A stretch of DNA of 10,982 bases from Bacteroidota bacterium (GCA_003648575.1 QMPN01000084.1:1-10982); one strand, 5' to 3'. Positions 1 to 6,030 are shown, counted from the first letter of the stretch. Program-made: numbers and translations. The notes: generated by a model not told the origin, from the letters alone.

Positions 1-1
1 G

Positions 2-475
2 AATAGAAGATCCACGCTTGATAAAATTGATAAGCTAAAGCAAAAGGTTGAAAACATCCAGGATCTGCTTGCTGAACGGCAGCTAAGCTCAGAGGACTAT
101 CACCGCATGAAGGGAAGGTATGAAGTTGAGATAAATAAGGTTCAAGATCAACTTAGTAGTCAAGGCAGTGAAGAGACATCAGGCATGAAAGGATTACTGC
201 AAGGGATCAGCATCATCGAAAACCTTGAAAAGTACTATCAACAGGGCACTCTAGAGCAAAAGCAGCAAATCATTGGTTCGATCTTTCCGAGAATGATGGA
301 ATTTTCAGATAGCAGAGTTCGAACCAAGGATATCAATGAGGTCGTTGCGCTGATTTGTAGAAATAACAAGGCTTTCAGAAAAAAGAAAAAAGGACAAGTA
401 GCTGAAAAAGCTGGCTTGTCCCGTTTGGTGACCCCGGCGGGAGTCGAACCCACAACCTTCAGAACCGGAATCTGA
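2..475 (+). CDS. Serine site-specific recombinase, C-terminal part (5' end outside window)
   Basis: The reading frame is open from base 2, so the start and the N-terminal resolvase, recombinase and zinc-ribbon domains lie to the left. The visible 157 residues begin with a charged, Leu-rich, probably coiled-coil stretch (residues about 5-60, including KIDKLKQKVENIQDLL). A segment with the family-like pattern LEQKQQIIGSIFP, then RTKDINEVVALI, follows. This order (coiled coil, 'xxKxxxxGSIFPxxxxF', 'R(T)xxINEVxxLI') is what I know from the C-terminal ends of large serine recombinases in Bacteroidota mobile elements. Such enzymes cut and rejoin DNA through an N-terminal serine to integrate or excise an element. 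The last roughly 32 residues (from about FRKKKKGQ onward) are unlike the family. They are encoded across the hairpin terminator and the 3' part of the tRNA-Arg gene, which lies on the other strand. The stop TGA (473-475) falls in the tRNA's anticodon stem. The true C-terminus may therefore be acquired from the integration site. Family assignment is fairly secure; the element type is not visible. Confidence 0.8.
   Translation, partial: NRRSTLDKIDKLKQKVENIQDLLAERQLSSEDYHRMKGRYEVEINKVQDQLSSQGSEETSGMKGLLQGISIIENLEKYYQQGTLEQKQQIIGSIFPRMMEFSDSRVRTKDINEVVALICRNNKAFRKKKKGQVAEKAGLSRLVTPAGVEPTTFRTGI
379..421 (-). terminator. Intrinsic terminator of tRNA-Arg
   Basis: Read on the minus strand, immediately after the tRNA 3' end, there is a hairpin with a perfect 7-bp outer stem (GGACAAG at 392-398 on the plus strand against CTTGTCC at 415-421). 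A small asymmetric bulge (399; 413-414) leads to an inner AGCT/AGCT stem (400-403; 409-412) and a 5-nt loop. On the minus strand it is followed by a T-rich tract interrupted by one C (plus-strand A-run 379-391). This is a textbook rho-independent terminator for the tRNA transcript. It lies wholly inside the recombinase reading frame of the opposite strand. On the plus strand the hairpin has no proper T-tract. Confidence 0.8.
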
Positions 476-501
476 CATTCTATCCATTGAACTACGGGGC
501 C
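426..501 (-). tRNA. tRNA-Arg (anticodon CCG)
   Basis: Folding the minus strand by eye gives all the canonical parts. The acceptor stem is GGCCCCG/CGGGGTC (7 pairs, one G-U). The D stem is GTTC/GAAT with an 8-nt loop. The anticodon stem is TCAGA/TCTGA with loop TTCCGGT, so the anticodon is CCG, reading CGG (Arg). The T stem is GTGGG/CCCGC with loop TTCGACT. The discriminator base is A (429), and a genomically encoded CCA occupies 426-428. Its own hairpin terminator lies directly downstream, and a TATCTTTG -7 element lies about 55 bp upstream. The 3' end abuts and overlaps the end of a serine recombinase gene, which points to use of this tRNA as an integration site. Identity and anticodon follow directly from the fold. 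Confidence 0.96.
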
Positions 502-505
502 GGAT

Positions 506-543
506 AAACATTGTCAATTCTGTATTGTCAATTGTCAATGTTT
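506..543. repeat. 8-bp inverted repeat enclosing a 7-bp tandem array
   Basis: AAACATTG (506-513) and CAATGTTT (536-543) are perfect inverted copies separated by 22 bp. Four heptamers run between and through them: ATTGTCA at 510-516, 524-530 and 531-537, and a divergent ATTCTGT at 517-523. The structure sits within 5 bp of the 5' end of tRNA-Arg and would be inside the tRNA's leader transcript. It could be a processing structure, a protein site, or a by-product of repeat expansion; the sequence does not decide. Confidence 0.7.
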
Positions 544-555
544 GATATGTGGTCA

Positions 556-563
556 CAAAGATA
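556..563 (-). promoter_or_regulatory. Candidate -7 element of tRNA-Arg
   Basis: The minus strand reads TATCTTTG, a full match to the Bacteroidota -7 consensus TAnnTTTG, 54 bp upstream of the mature tRNA 5' end. No TTG (-33 element) is found at the usual 17-23 bp distance. That position is occupied by the heptamer array at 579-606. Confidence 0.5.
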
Positions 564-578
564 GGAATTTATTGCCCT

Positions 579-606
579 GTATCTGGTACCCGGTACCCAG
601 TACCCG
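579..606 (-). repeat. Heptamer tandem repeat (NRGRTRC family), 4 units
   Basis: On the minus strand, bases 606 down to 579 read CGGGTAC, TGGGTAC, CGGGTAC, CAGATAC. These are four head-to-tail 7-bp units fitting NRGRTRC. A decayed fifth unit (AGGGCAA) may follow at 578-572. The array lies between the divergent -7 elements of tRNA-Arg and the aldolase gene. Related arrays occur at 6010-6030, 10215-10256 and 10277-10297 in this window. Confidence 0.75.
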
Positions 607-631
607 AATAATTTTTTGTCAAATTATTCTT

Positions 632-639
632 TAACTTTG
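632..639 (+). promoter_or_regulatory. Candidate -7 element of the aldolase gene
   Basis: TAACTTTG, followed by C, matches TAnnTTTG(C) exactly, 35 bp before the aldolase ATG. The leader between them is A-rich with no Shine-Dalgarno sequence, as is usual in Bacteroidota. The nearest upstream TTG (616-618) is only 13 bp away, shorter than the usual -33 spacing. Confidence 0.6.
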
Positions 640-674
640 CAGCATTCATTTCATAACAAAAAAATATTCCAAAT

Positions 675-1748
675 ATGTCAGATAAGATCTTCGATAAAGT
701 CTCTCCGGGTGTGATCACAGGCGATGGCGTCCAGGAAATATTCCGCATTGCAAAAGCCAATAATTATGCCCTTCCGGCAGTAAATGTGGTAGGTTCAAAC
801 TCTATTAATGCCGTGATGGAAGCGGCCAAAGATGTCAACTCACCCGTCATCATACAATTCTCCAATGGTGGAGGCGCTTTTTACGCAGGTAAAGGCATCT
901 CTGGCATGGATGCTGCCATTGCAGGTACCATCGCAGGCGCCATGCAGGTACACCAGCTAGCCGAGTATTATGGCGTAGCCGTAATACTGCATACCGACCA
1001 TGCCGCCCGCAAGCTCCTCCCATGGATCGACGGACTGTTGGAAGCCGGAGAAGAATTTTATGAAGTACATGGCAAGCCATTGTTCTCATCCCATATGCTC
1101 GACCTCTCGGAAGAGCCCCTGGAAGAAAATATCGCTACCTGCAAGGAATACCTTGGCAGGATGGATAAACTGGGCATGACCCTTGAGATCGAACTGGGTA
1201 TTACCGGTGGCGAAGAAGATGGCGTCGACAATACGGATATCGACAGCTCCAAGCTCTACACCCAACCGGAAGATGTTGCCTATGCGTACGAACAGCTTAG
1301 CGAAGTGAGTCCTCGTTTTACCATCGCAGCTTCTTTTGGAAATGTGCATGGTGTTTATAAGCCCGGAAATGTGAAGCTCGAGCCTGTCATCCTTCACAAC
1401 TCACAAAAATTTGTAGAGGACAAATACGGTACCGAAGCCAAGCCTTTATACTTCGTCTTTCATGGAGGTTCAGGCTCCGCCAAGGAAAAGATCCGTGAAG
1501 CTATCTCCTACGGTGTGATCAAGATGAACATCGATACCGATACACAGTGGGCATTCTGGGATGGCGTACGTGAATACGACAAGAAAAACCATGATTACCT
1601 CCAGGGCCAGATCGGCAACCCCGACGGGGACGATGTACCCAACAAGAAATACTACGACCCCCGCAAATGGCTGCGTGCAGGCGAGCTCAGCATTATTGAA
1701 AGGTTAAAAGTAGCGTTTGACGATCTGAACTGTATTAACAGAAATTAA
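675..1748 (+). CDS. fbaA: Class II fructose-1,6-bisphosphate aldolase (FbaA type)
   Basis: The 357-residue product cleaves fructose 1,6-bisphosphate to glyceraldehyde 3-phosphate and dihydroxyacetone phosphate, and runs in reverse in gluconeogenesis. It is a cytosolic, Zn-dependent enzyme. The sequence follows E. coli FbaA almost position for position with an offset of -1. Asp108 and His109 lie in LHTDHAARKLLPWIDG, Glu173 in EIELG, and Glu180-Glu181 in TGGEEDGVDN. His225 lies in FGNVHGVYKPGNVKL and His263 in FVFHGGSGS; SYGVIKMNIDTDTQWA forms the substrate-phosphate end. All Zn ligands and catalytic acids are present, and the length is normal for the family. The ATG at 675 starts the conserved N-terminus and has a good -7 element 35 bp upstream. 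The gene appears monocistronic: it converges on the USP operon, with a shared hairpin at its stop codon. Assignment is secure. Confidence 0.97.
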   Translation: MSDKIFDKVSPGVITGDGVQEIFRIAKANNYALPAVNVVGSNSINAVMEAAKDVNSPVIIQFSNGGGAFYAGKGISGMDAAIAGTIAGAMQVHQLAEYYGVAVILHTDHAARKLLPWIDGLLEAGEEFYEVHGKPLFSSHMLDLSEEPLEENIATCKEYLGRMDKLGMTLEIELGITGGEEDGVDNTDIDSSKLYTQPEDVAYAYEQLSEVSPRFTIAASFGNVHGVYKPGNVKLEPVILHNSQKFVEDKYGTEAKPLYFVFHGGSGSAKEKIREAISYGVIKMNIDTDTQWAFWDGVREYDKKNHDYLQGQIGNPDGDDVPNKKYYDPRKWLRAGELSIIERLKVAFDDLNCINRN

Positions 1749-1767
1749 ACCCAAATGACAGGGTTTA
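1746..1767. terminator. Hairpin shared by two convergent genes
   Basis: TAAACCC (1746-1752) and GGGTTTA (1761-1767) form a perfect 7-bp stem with an 8-nt loop. The left arm begins with the aldolase stop codon TAA (1746-1748). The right arm ends with the stop codon of the facing USP gene (TTA at 1765-1767 on the plus strand). Each strand has only a short T-run after the stem: on the minus strand TTTAATTT, on the plus strand TTTACC. It is thus a modest terminator, probably bidirectional and better for the leftward operon. Confidence 0.55.
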
Positions 1768-2613
1768 CCTCGTCAGTGACCTTATCAGTTCCTTAGGACG
1801 TATACTCAGCACAGGGAATGGCGAATGGTTCACCATCTGCTGCGCAAAGGGACCTAACCAGAGGTTGGCCGTAGTCCTCTCCTGCTCCGTCATAATGGAG
1901 ATCATATTAGCATCTATCCTTTCGGCATAGCCGATAGTGGAGTTGGTGAGGTTATCGGCCTCAACGGCATCCCGTACATATTTTACACCTTCTTCTTCGA
2001 GGTATTCGATCACCTGGTCGGTGTAGGTATCTACGCGGTACCTTATTGCCTGTACTTTGGTGGTATAAATCGACAGGACATGAACAGTGGCATCGTGTAT
2101 CTTGGCCAGTTCAGTTGTAAAAGGCAATTTCTGTCGGGTTTCGACGGTACTATCGAGCGGGAGCACGATCTTGTTCAGCGGGCGCTTAAGATCTATCCCA
2201 CCCCTGATGGTGATGATGGGTTTATCGGTAGCCGAAACAATCTTATTGGCATTGCTCCCGATCCAGAACTCTTCAAATCCTGATGAGCCATGCGTCCCCA
2301 CTATAACAAGGTCGGCATTGGTTTCGTCCGAAGCATTGACGATCTCTTTATACACCTTCCCTTCCCGTATCTGGTATGACATTTCCCCTTTTTCAAGCTC
2401 CGGGGCATAGTCTTCGATCAATTCGGCAAAACGTTTTTCTACCTCAATCAGAAGCCTATCGGGGTCACACTTAAATATTTCTTTTGAATGGTCGGGTTGG
2501 TTCACCCATACCATTTCAATATCGGCATTCGCTCTGGCTGCAATGGAAACAGCATGTGCAAGGGCATTTACGGAACAGTCGAGGAAATCAATGGCAACAA
2601 GAATCTTTTTCAT
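1765..2613 (-). CDS. Tandem-domain universal stress protein (UspA family), second USP of operon
   Basis: The 282 residues hold two USP folds (about 1-138 and 148-273). Domain 1 starts KKILVAIDF, with the conserved Asp9. It carries the full nucleotide-binding signature G-2x-G-9x-G-S: G106-THG109 through G119-S120 in GTHGSSGFEEFWIGSN. Domain 1 therefore probably binds ATP. Domain 2 starts NKIVLPLDST but lacks that signature. In its place is MTEQERTTANLWLGPFAQQMVN, a pattern also found in the first USP of the operon. Proteins of this family are cytosolic and respond to starvation, redox or envelope stress; the specific role is unknown. It is the last gene of a leftward operon, 10 bp after the SPOR gene. 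Family is certain; function beyond the family is not. Confidence 0.92.
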   Translation of the reverse strand: MKKILVAIDFLDCSVNALAHAVSIAARANADIEMVWVNQPDHSKEIFKCDPDRLLIEVEKRFAELIEDYAPELEKGEMSYQIREGKVYKEIVNASDETNADLVIVGTHGSSGFEEFWIGSNANKIVSATDKPIITIRGGIDLKRPLNKIVLPLDSTVETRQKLPFTTELAKIHDATVHVLSIYTTKVQAIRYRVDTYTDQVIEYLEEEGVKYVRDAVEADNLTNSTIGYAERIDANMISIMTEQERTTANLWLGPFAQQMVNHSPFPVLSIRPKELIRSLTR

Positions 2614-2623
2614 AACCGTGGGT

Positions 2624-3052
2624 TTAATATGTTACAGGGAACTTTATTTTATCTTTTATCACCCATGCAATGGGATACGTTCTTTTTATTTTGTTCAGGA
2701 ATCCTTCGGCTTTCATCCTGGTCTCAAAATCCCCTACCCTCACCTTAAAATTAGGTGCCTGCCAGGTAAGGTAAACCGGAATATCCGGATACTTTGTTGA
2801 GAATTCTGCCATCACTTCTCTTGCCCGGGTACTGGACTTATTTCCTGACTCTTCGAAGATTTGTATCCGGTAACCATCAATGGCATAATTGTCGGTATTC
2901 AGCAGCAAGGCTTCATTCATCTCCACATGCTTCTGAAGAAGCGTATCGATGGCAGGATCCTGTATGACAACTGCATTTCCGTCTGCCTGAGCCATGAGGC
3001 CTCCTCCCATCATACAAGTCATGATTAATAATATGATCCAACGATATTTCAT
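2624..3052 (-). CDS. Exported SPOR-domain protein
   Basis: The product has 142 residues. Residues 1 to about 22 form a signal peptide: Lys/Arg start, hydrophobic core ILLIMTCMMGGGLM, probable cleavage near MAQA. Cys13 lies inside the core without a proper lipobox, so a lipoprotein is unlikely. A linker leads to a SPOR-like domain (about 60-139) with GYRIQIFEESGNKSSTRA, WQAPNFKVRVGDF and a C-terminal IKDKIKFP strand; the pattern 'P.FKVRVGDF' is characteristic. SPOR domains bind peptidoglycan strands stripped of stem peptides, often at division sites, so the protein should act in the periplasm. It lies between two USP genes in one operon (15 bp and 10 bp spacings), an unusual pairing of a cell-wall-binding protein with cytosolic stress proteins. 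The role in that pairing is unknown. Confidence 0.85.
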   Translation of the reverse strand: MKYRWIILLIMTCMMGGGLMAQADGNAVVIQDPAIDTLLQKHVEMNEALLLNTDNYAIDGYRIQIFEESGNKSSTRAREVMAEFSTKYPDIPVYLTWQAPNFKVRVGDFETRMKAEGFLNKIKRTYPIAWVIKDKIKFPVTY

Positions 3053-3067
3053 TCTTCAGTTTATTGT

Positions 3068-3898
3068 TTATCCGGTCGACATGCGTACGCTCATGACAGG
3101 TACCGGGCAGTTATTTACAAGTTGACGGGCAAAAGTACCAAGAAATACATTCGCCTGCGTAGTTTCCTGCTCTGTCATGATCGCCACCAGGTCGATCCTG
3201 TTCTTTGTTGCAAAATCACAGGTATCCGGCGTCAGATTTTTTGTTGAAACTTCTTTCACGGCATATTTGATCCCACTCTTATCAAGATGATCCGCCGCAG
3301 TCTTCAGGTGCCTGTCGACCTGCTTCTTAAGCGAGCCCAGGCTGGATGTATGCAAGGCCAGTATCTGCACTTCACTGTTGAAGGCGGTTGCGATCTCTGC
3401 CGTAGTAAACACTTTATTGCTCGATTGCGAGGAGCTGTCGATGGGCATGAGGATTTTTTTCACCGACTTCCCAAACTTAAAATCCTGCCGTAAGGTCACC
3501 ACCGGGCAGGGTGCATGGGTAACGATGCGATAGGCATTGCTTCCAATCCAGTATTCTTCGAAGCCGGTCACCCCATGGGTCCCTGTAAAGATCAGGTCAG
3601 CTTTAATCTTGCCCGCATACTTTGATATCTCTTCATATACTTTTCCTTTGCTCAGCTTATAATCAAGCTTGATGACCGGCGAGTGTTTTTCATACCCGTC
3701 GAGGATCTCCTTAAAAAGCTCACGGGATTCATGCCTTGGCGCCCCATCCTGGGAATCAACAACAAGATCAGGACCGGAGACATTATCGACCCAGATCATG
3801 TACACCCTGGCATTCAAGTGCTTGGCATACACCAACGCGTACTCGAGTGCGTGGATCGCATTCTTTGAAAAATCTATGGCTACCAGCAAGCTTTTCAT
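3068..3898 (-). CDS. Tandem-domain universal stress protein (UspA family), first USP of operon
   Basis: The product has 276 residues in two USP folds. Domain 1 (about 1-138) starts KSLLVAIDF and holds the complete ATP-binding signature: G106, G109, G119 and S120 in GTHGVTGFEEYWIGSN. These are at the same residue numbers as in the other USP of the operon, so the two are clear paralogues. Domain 2 (from KKILMPIDS, about 147-270) lacks the signature and has MTEQETTQANVFLGTFARQLVN instead. The shared replacement suggests it is conserved for a reason, perhaps dimerisation or partner binding (inference). It is the first gene of the leftward operon USP-SPOR-USP. The start ATG (3896-3898) lies 24 bp downstream of a near-consensus -7 element on the minus strand. 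Confidence 0.92.
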   Translation of the reverse strand: MKSLLVAIDFSKNAIHALEYALVYAKHLNARVYMIWVDNVSGPDLVVDSQDGAPRHESRELFKEILDGYEKHSPVIKLDYKLSKGKVYEEISKYAGKIKADLIFTGTHGVTGFEEYWIGSNAYRIVTHAPCPVVTLRQDFKFGKSVKKILMPIDSSSQSSNKVFTTAEIATAFNSEVQILALHTSSLGSLKKQVDRHLKTAADHLDKSGIKYAVKEVSTKNLTPDTCDFATKNRIDLVAIMTEQETTQANVFLGTFARQLVNNCPVPVMSVRMSTG

Positions 3899-3922
3899 GA
3901 TCTATCTATATACTATCCAATG

Positions 3923-3930
3923 CTAAGATA
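3923..3930 (-). promoter_or_regulatory. Candidate -7 element of the USP-SPOR operon
   Basis: The minus strand reads TATCTTAG, seven of eight bases of TAnnTTTG, followed by CATTGG, 24 bp before the first USP ATG. The facing candidate for ruvB has the same variant and almost the same downstream bases (TAATTTAG then CAATGC). This raises confidence in both, but it is still a one-mismatch call with no clear -33 element. Confidence 0.4.
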
Positions 3931-3951
3931 ATAAATATACATAAAATAAAC

Positions 3952-3959
3952 TAATTTAG
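3952..3959 (+). promoter_or_regulatory. Candidate -7 element of ruvB-queG
   Basis: TAATTTAG is seven of eight bases of TAnnTTTG, about 87 bp upstream of the chosen ruvB start. It overlaps the left arm of the palindrome at 3954-3979, so a protein bound there would block it. No -33 TTG is seen at the usual distance. Confidence 0.35.
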
Positions 3960-3979
3960 CAATGCAATTATTGCTAAAT
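3954..3979. promoter_or_regulatory. Perfect palindrome, possible operator
   Basis: ATTTAGCAAT (3954-3963) and ATTGCTAAAT (3970-3979) are perfect 10-bp inverted copies around a 6-bp centre. A nested alternative palindrome GCAAT-t-ATTGC occupies 3964-3974. A further TGCTAA half-site lies at 3921-3926. The site is in the divergent USP/ruvB spacer and overlaps the candidate ruvB -7 element, which fits an operator for a dimeric regulator. No T-tract follows, so it is not a terminator. The regulator is unknown. Confidence 0.5.
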
Positions 3980-4045
3980 CTACTGTGCTTATTACGTAAA
4001 TTACGAGATAATACGGAAGTTAGACCTGACAAAATCAACGTGTGC

Positions 4046-5071
4046 ATGAACGAAAATCTCGATTCTAGTGGAGAACTCCTCAGCCAGGCTGAACTAGAGA
4101 TAGAAAAAGTTTTAAGGCCGGCAGAATTCACTGAATTTTCCGGGCAGCTCAAGGTGGTGGATAACCTGAAAATATTTGTTGAGGCGGCAAAGCTGCGCGA
4201 CGAGGCGCTCGACCATGTGTTGCTTCACGGCCCTCCCGGCCTGGGAAAGACCACCCTGTCACATATCATTGCCAATGAGCTTGGCGTAGGCCTCAAGATC
4301 ACTTCGGGTCCGGTGATTGATAAACCCGGCGATCTGGCCGGCTTGCTTACCAGCCTGGAAGAGCATGATGTGTTGTTCATCGATGAGATCCATCGGCTTA
4401 GCCCGGTAGTGGAGGAATACCTCTATGCTGCGATGGAAGATTTCAAGATCGATATCATGATAGAATCGGGACCCAATGCACGATCGGTACAGATTGAGAT
4501 CAGCCCTTTTACCCTCATAGGTGCGACCACACGTTCGGGCTTGCTGACCGCCCCCCTCAGAAGCCGCTTCGGGATCAACCTCCGGCTGTCGTATTATGAT
4601 GCAGCAACCATAGAAACGATACTGAGAAGGTCATCAGGCATACTGAAAGTCCCCATGGATGATAATGCTGCCTCCGAGATCTCCCGGCGCAGCCGCGGAA
4701 CCCCCAGGATCGCCAACCTTTTACTCAGAAGGGTACGCGATTTTGCACAGATCAAAGGCGACGGCACCATCAATCTCGAGATCGCAAAGCATGCCCTCTC
4801 CGCCCTGAATGTAGATAAGAACGGACTGGATGAGATGGACAACAGGATACTGCTTACCATCATCGAAAAGTTTAAGGGTGGCCCGGTAGGGATCAGCACC
4901 ATCGCGACAGCGGTAGGGGAAGAAAGTGGAACCATAGAAGAAGTTTATGAGCCCTTCCTCATACAGGAAGGATACCTGATGCGTACCCCGCGTGGCCGGG
5001 AAGCCACAGAAAATGCCTATAAGCACCTCGGCAAAGTCAAAGGCGGAAGTCAGCCGGGATTGTTCGAATAA
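4046..5071 (+). CDS. ruvB: Holliday junction branch migration ATPase RuvB
   Basis: RuvB is the AAA+ hexameric motor that, with RuvA, drives branch migration of Holliday junctions during recombinational repair. The chosen ATG at 4046 gives 342 residues beginning MNENLDSS, as in Bacteroidota RuvB; the in-frame ATG at 3962 would add 28 residues unlike the family. Visible landmarks are Walker A GPPGLGKT (62-69), Walker B LFIDE (110-114) with [14 protein letters not shown], and the beta-hairpin for RuvA contact (about 127-150). Sensor 1 lies in GATTRSG (159-165), the arginine finger in PLRSRFG (R172), and sensor 2 in RGTPRIAN (R221). A C-terminal winged helix runs from about 273 onward ([20 protein letters not shown], then [12 protein letters not shown]). 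All parts are intact. queG follows after 7 bp, so the two are probably cotranscribed. Confidence 0.97.
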   Translation: MNENLDSSGELLSQAELEIEKVLRPAEFTEFSGQLKVVDNLKIFVEAAKLRDEALDHVLLHGPPGLGKTTLSHIIANELGVGLKITSGPVIDKPGDLAGLLTSLEEHDVLFIDEIHRLSPVVEEYLYAAMEDFKIDIMIESGPNARSVQIEISPFTLIGATTRSGLLTAPLRSRFGINLRLSYYDAATIETILRRSSGILKVPMDDNAASEISRRSRGTPRIANLLLRRVRDFAQIKGDGTINLEIAKHALSALNVDKNGLDEMDNRILLTIIEKFKGGPVGISTIATAVGEESGTIEEVYEPFLIQEGYLMRTPRGREATENAYKHLGKVKGGSQPGLFE

Positions 5072-5078
5072 AGATACC

Positions 5079-6008
5079 ATGCCTACCTCCAAAAACAGGA
5101 TCAGCCGATTGATCAAGGATACAGCCTATGAACTTGGGTTTGAAGCCTGCGGTATTACCAAAGCAGGCCCATTGGTAAAAGAATCTGAGGTTTTCAGGTC
5201 ATGGCTGAAGGATGGCTGCCACGGGTCTATGGCTTATATGAACAGGAATGTGGACAAGCGCCTGAACCCCATGCTGCTCAATGAGTGGGCCAACTCACTT
5301 ATCATGGTGATGTATAACTATTTCCCTGCCGACCAAATCCTCTCGGAGGGAAATTACAAGATCTCCAAATATGCTTACGGAAAAGATTATCATGAGGTGA
5401 TCAAACACAAGCTCAAGGAGATCGTAGATGCCATCGAAGACGAAATGGGTGAGATACTGGCCAGGGTCTTTGTCGACTCCGCCCCGGTAATGGAAAAGGC
5501 CTGGGCACAGAAATGCGGCCTGGGATGGATGGGGAAAAATTCATGCCTCATCAACAAGAAAAAGGGTTCATTCCATTTTATAGGAACAATCGTCACCAAT
5601 CTGGAATTAAATTACGATGAAGAAGAGGCTACTGATCATTGCGGGAATTGCACCAAATGCATGGATGCCTGTCCGAACGGGGCCATCACCTCAGCGGGTG
5701 TTATCGACGCCAGAAAATGCATCTCCTATCTAAGCATAGAACATAAAGGTAAGTTTAAGCCGGAGGATGCCGGAAAACTTCATGGTTGGATCTTTGGCTG
5801 CGATATTTGCCAGGATGTATGCCCCTGGAACCGCTTTGCCAAAGCACATCAGGAACCGGAATTTATGCCTTCGCAACAATTGCTTGGGATGAGCGATCAG
5901 GACTGGGAAGTGCTGGATGAAGCTACCTTTAAGGCACTATTCAAAGGAACAGCGGTGGAAAGGACAGGATTTGATGCCTTGCGGAGAAATATTGAGAGTG
6001 GGAAATAA
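5079..6008 (+). CDS. queG: Epoxyqueuosine reductase QueG
   Basis: QueG performs the last step of queuosine synthesis: cobalamin- and 4Fe-4S-dependent reduction of epoxyqueuosine at position 34 of the GUN-anticodon tRNAs (Tyr, His, Asn, Asp). It is cytosolic. The 309-residue frame from ATG 5079 begins MPTSKNRISRLIKDTAYELGF. The longer frame from 4992 would overlap ruvB and lacks family similarity. The substrate/cobalamin domain contains Asp133 in FVDSAPVMEK (matching the proposed catalytic Asp of the family) and WAQKCGLGWMGKNSCLI. Two ferredoxin-type cluster motifs follow: C188, C191, C194 and C198 (CGNCTKCMDACP), and C241, C244 and C248 (CDICQDVCPWN), with C214 between them as the remaining ligand. 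It lacks the C-terminal HEAT-repeat extension of some longer QueG proteins. The tail FKALFKGTAVERTGFDALRRN is typical. It is the second gene after ruvB. Confidence 0.95.
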   Translation: MPTSKNRISRLIKDTAYELGFEACGITKAGPLVKESEVFRSWLKDGCHGSMAYMNRNVDKRLNPMLLNEWANSLIMVMYNYFPADQILSEGNYKISKYAYGKDYHEVIKHKLKEIVDAIEDEMGEILARVFVDSAPVMEKAWAQKCGLGWMGKNSCLINKKKGSFHFIGTIVTNLELNYDEEEATDHCGNCTKCMDACPNGAITSAGVIDARKCISYLSIEHKGKFKPEDAGKLHGWIFGCDICQDVCPWNRFAKAHQEPEFMPSQQLLGMSDQDWEVLDEATFKALFKGTAVERTGFDALRRNIESGK

Positions 6009-6009
6009 A

Positions 6010-6030
6010 GGGATGCTGGATGCTGGATAT
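6010..6030 (+). repeat. Heptamer tandem repeat (NRGRTRC family), 3 units
   Basis: GGGATGC, TGGATGC, TGGATAT run head to tail two bases after the queG stop codon. The first two fit NRGRTRC fully; the third differs at the last base. They belong to the same family as the arrays near 590 and 10235. Confidence 0.65.

Noticed and set aside
392..421. Plus-strand terminator for the recombinase gene
   Set aside because: The stem is good, but the plus strand has no T-run after it (CGTTTGG). The T-tract is on the minus strand, so it belongs to tRNA-Arg.
579..606. CRISPR-like array
   Set aside because: The repeats are 7 bp, contiguous and without spacers. The same holds for the arrays at 6010, 6045 and 10215; there are no cas genes.
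616..639. Complete -33/-7 promoter for the aldolase using TTG at 616-618
   Set aside because: The spacing is only 13 bp, shorter than the usual 17-23 bp; only the -7 element is kept as a call.
850..1397. Antisense open frames within the aldolase gene, and similar ones in the USP, ruvB, kinase and prenyl synthase genes
   Set aside because: They mirror the codon structure of well-supported genes on the other strand and have no recognisable domains or start context.
2624..3052. Lipoprotein reading of the SPOR protein because of Cys13
   Set aside because: The residue before the cysteine is Thr and the cysteine is in the middle of the hydrophobic core, so there is no proper lipobox.
3962..4045. 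N-terminal extension of RuvB from an upstream in-frame ATG
   Set aside because: The extra 28 residues are unlike RuvB. The ATG lies inside the palindrome and next to the candidate promoter, and RuvB of this phylum typically begins near MNENLD.
4992..5078. Longer QueG start overlapping the end of ruvB
   Set aside because: The 29 extra residues are just ruvB read in another frame; the family N-terminus begins at the ATG at 5079, 7 bp after the ruvB stop.
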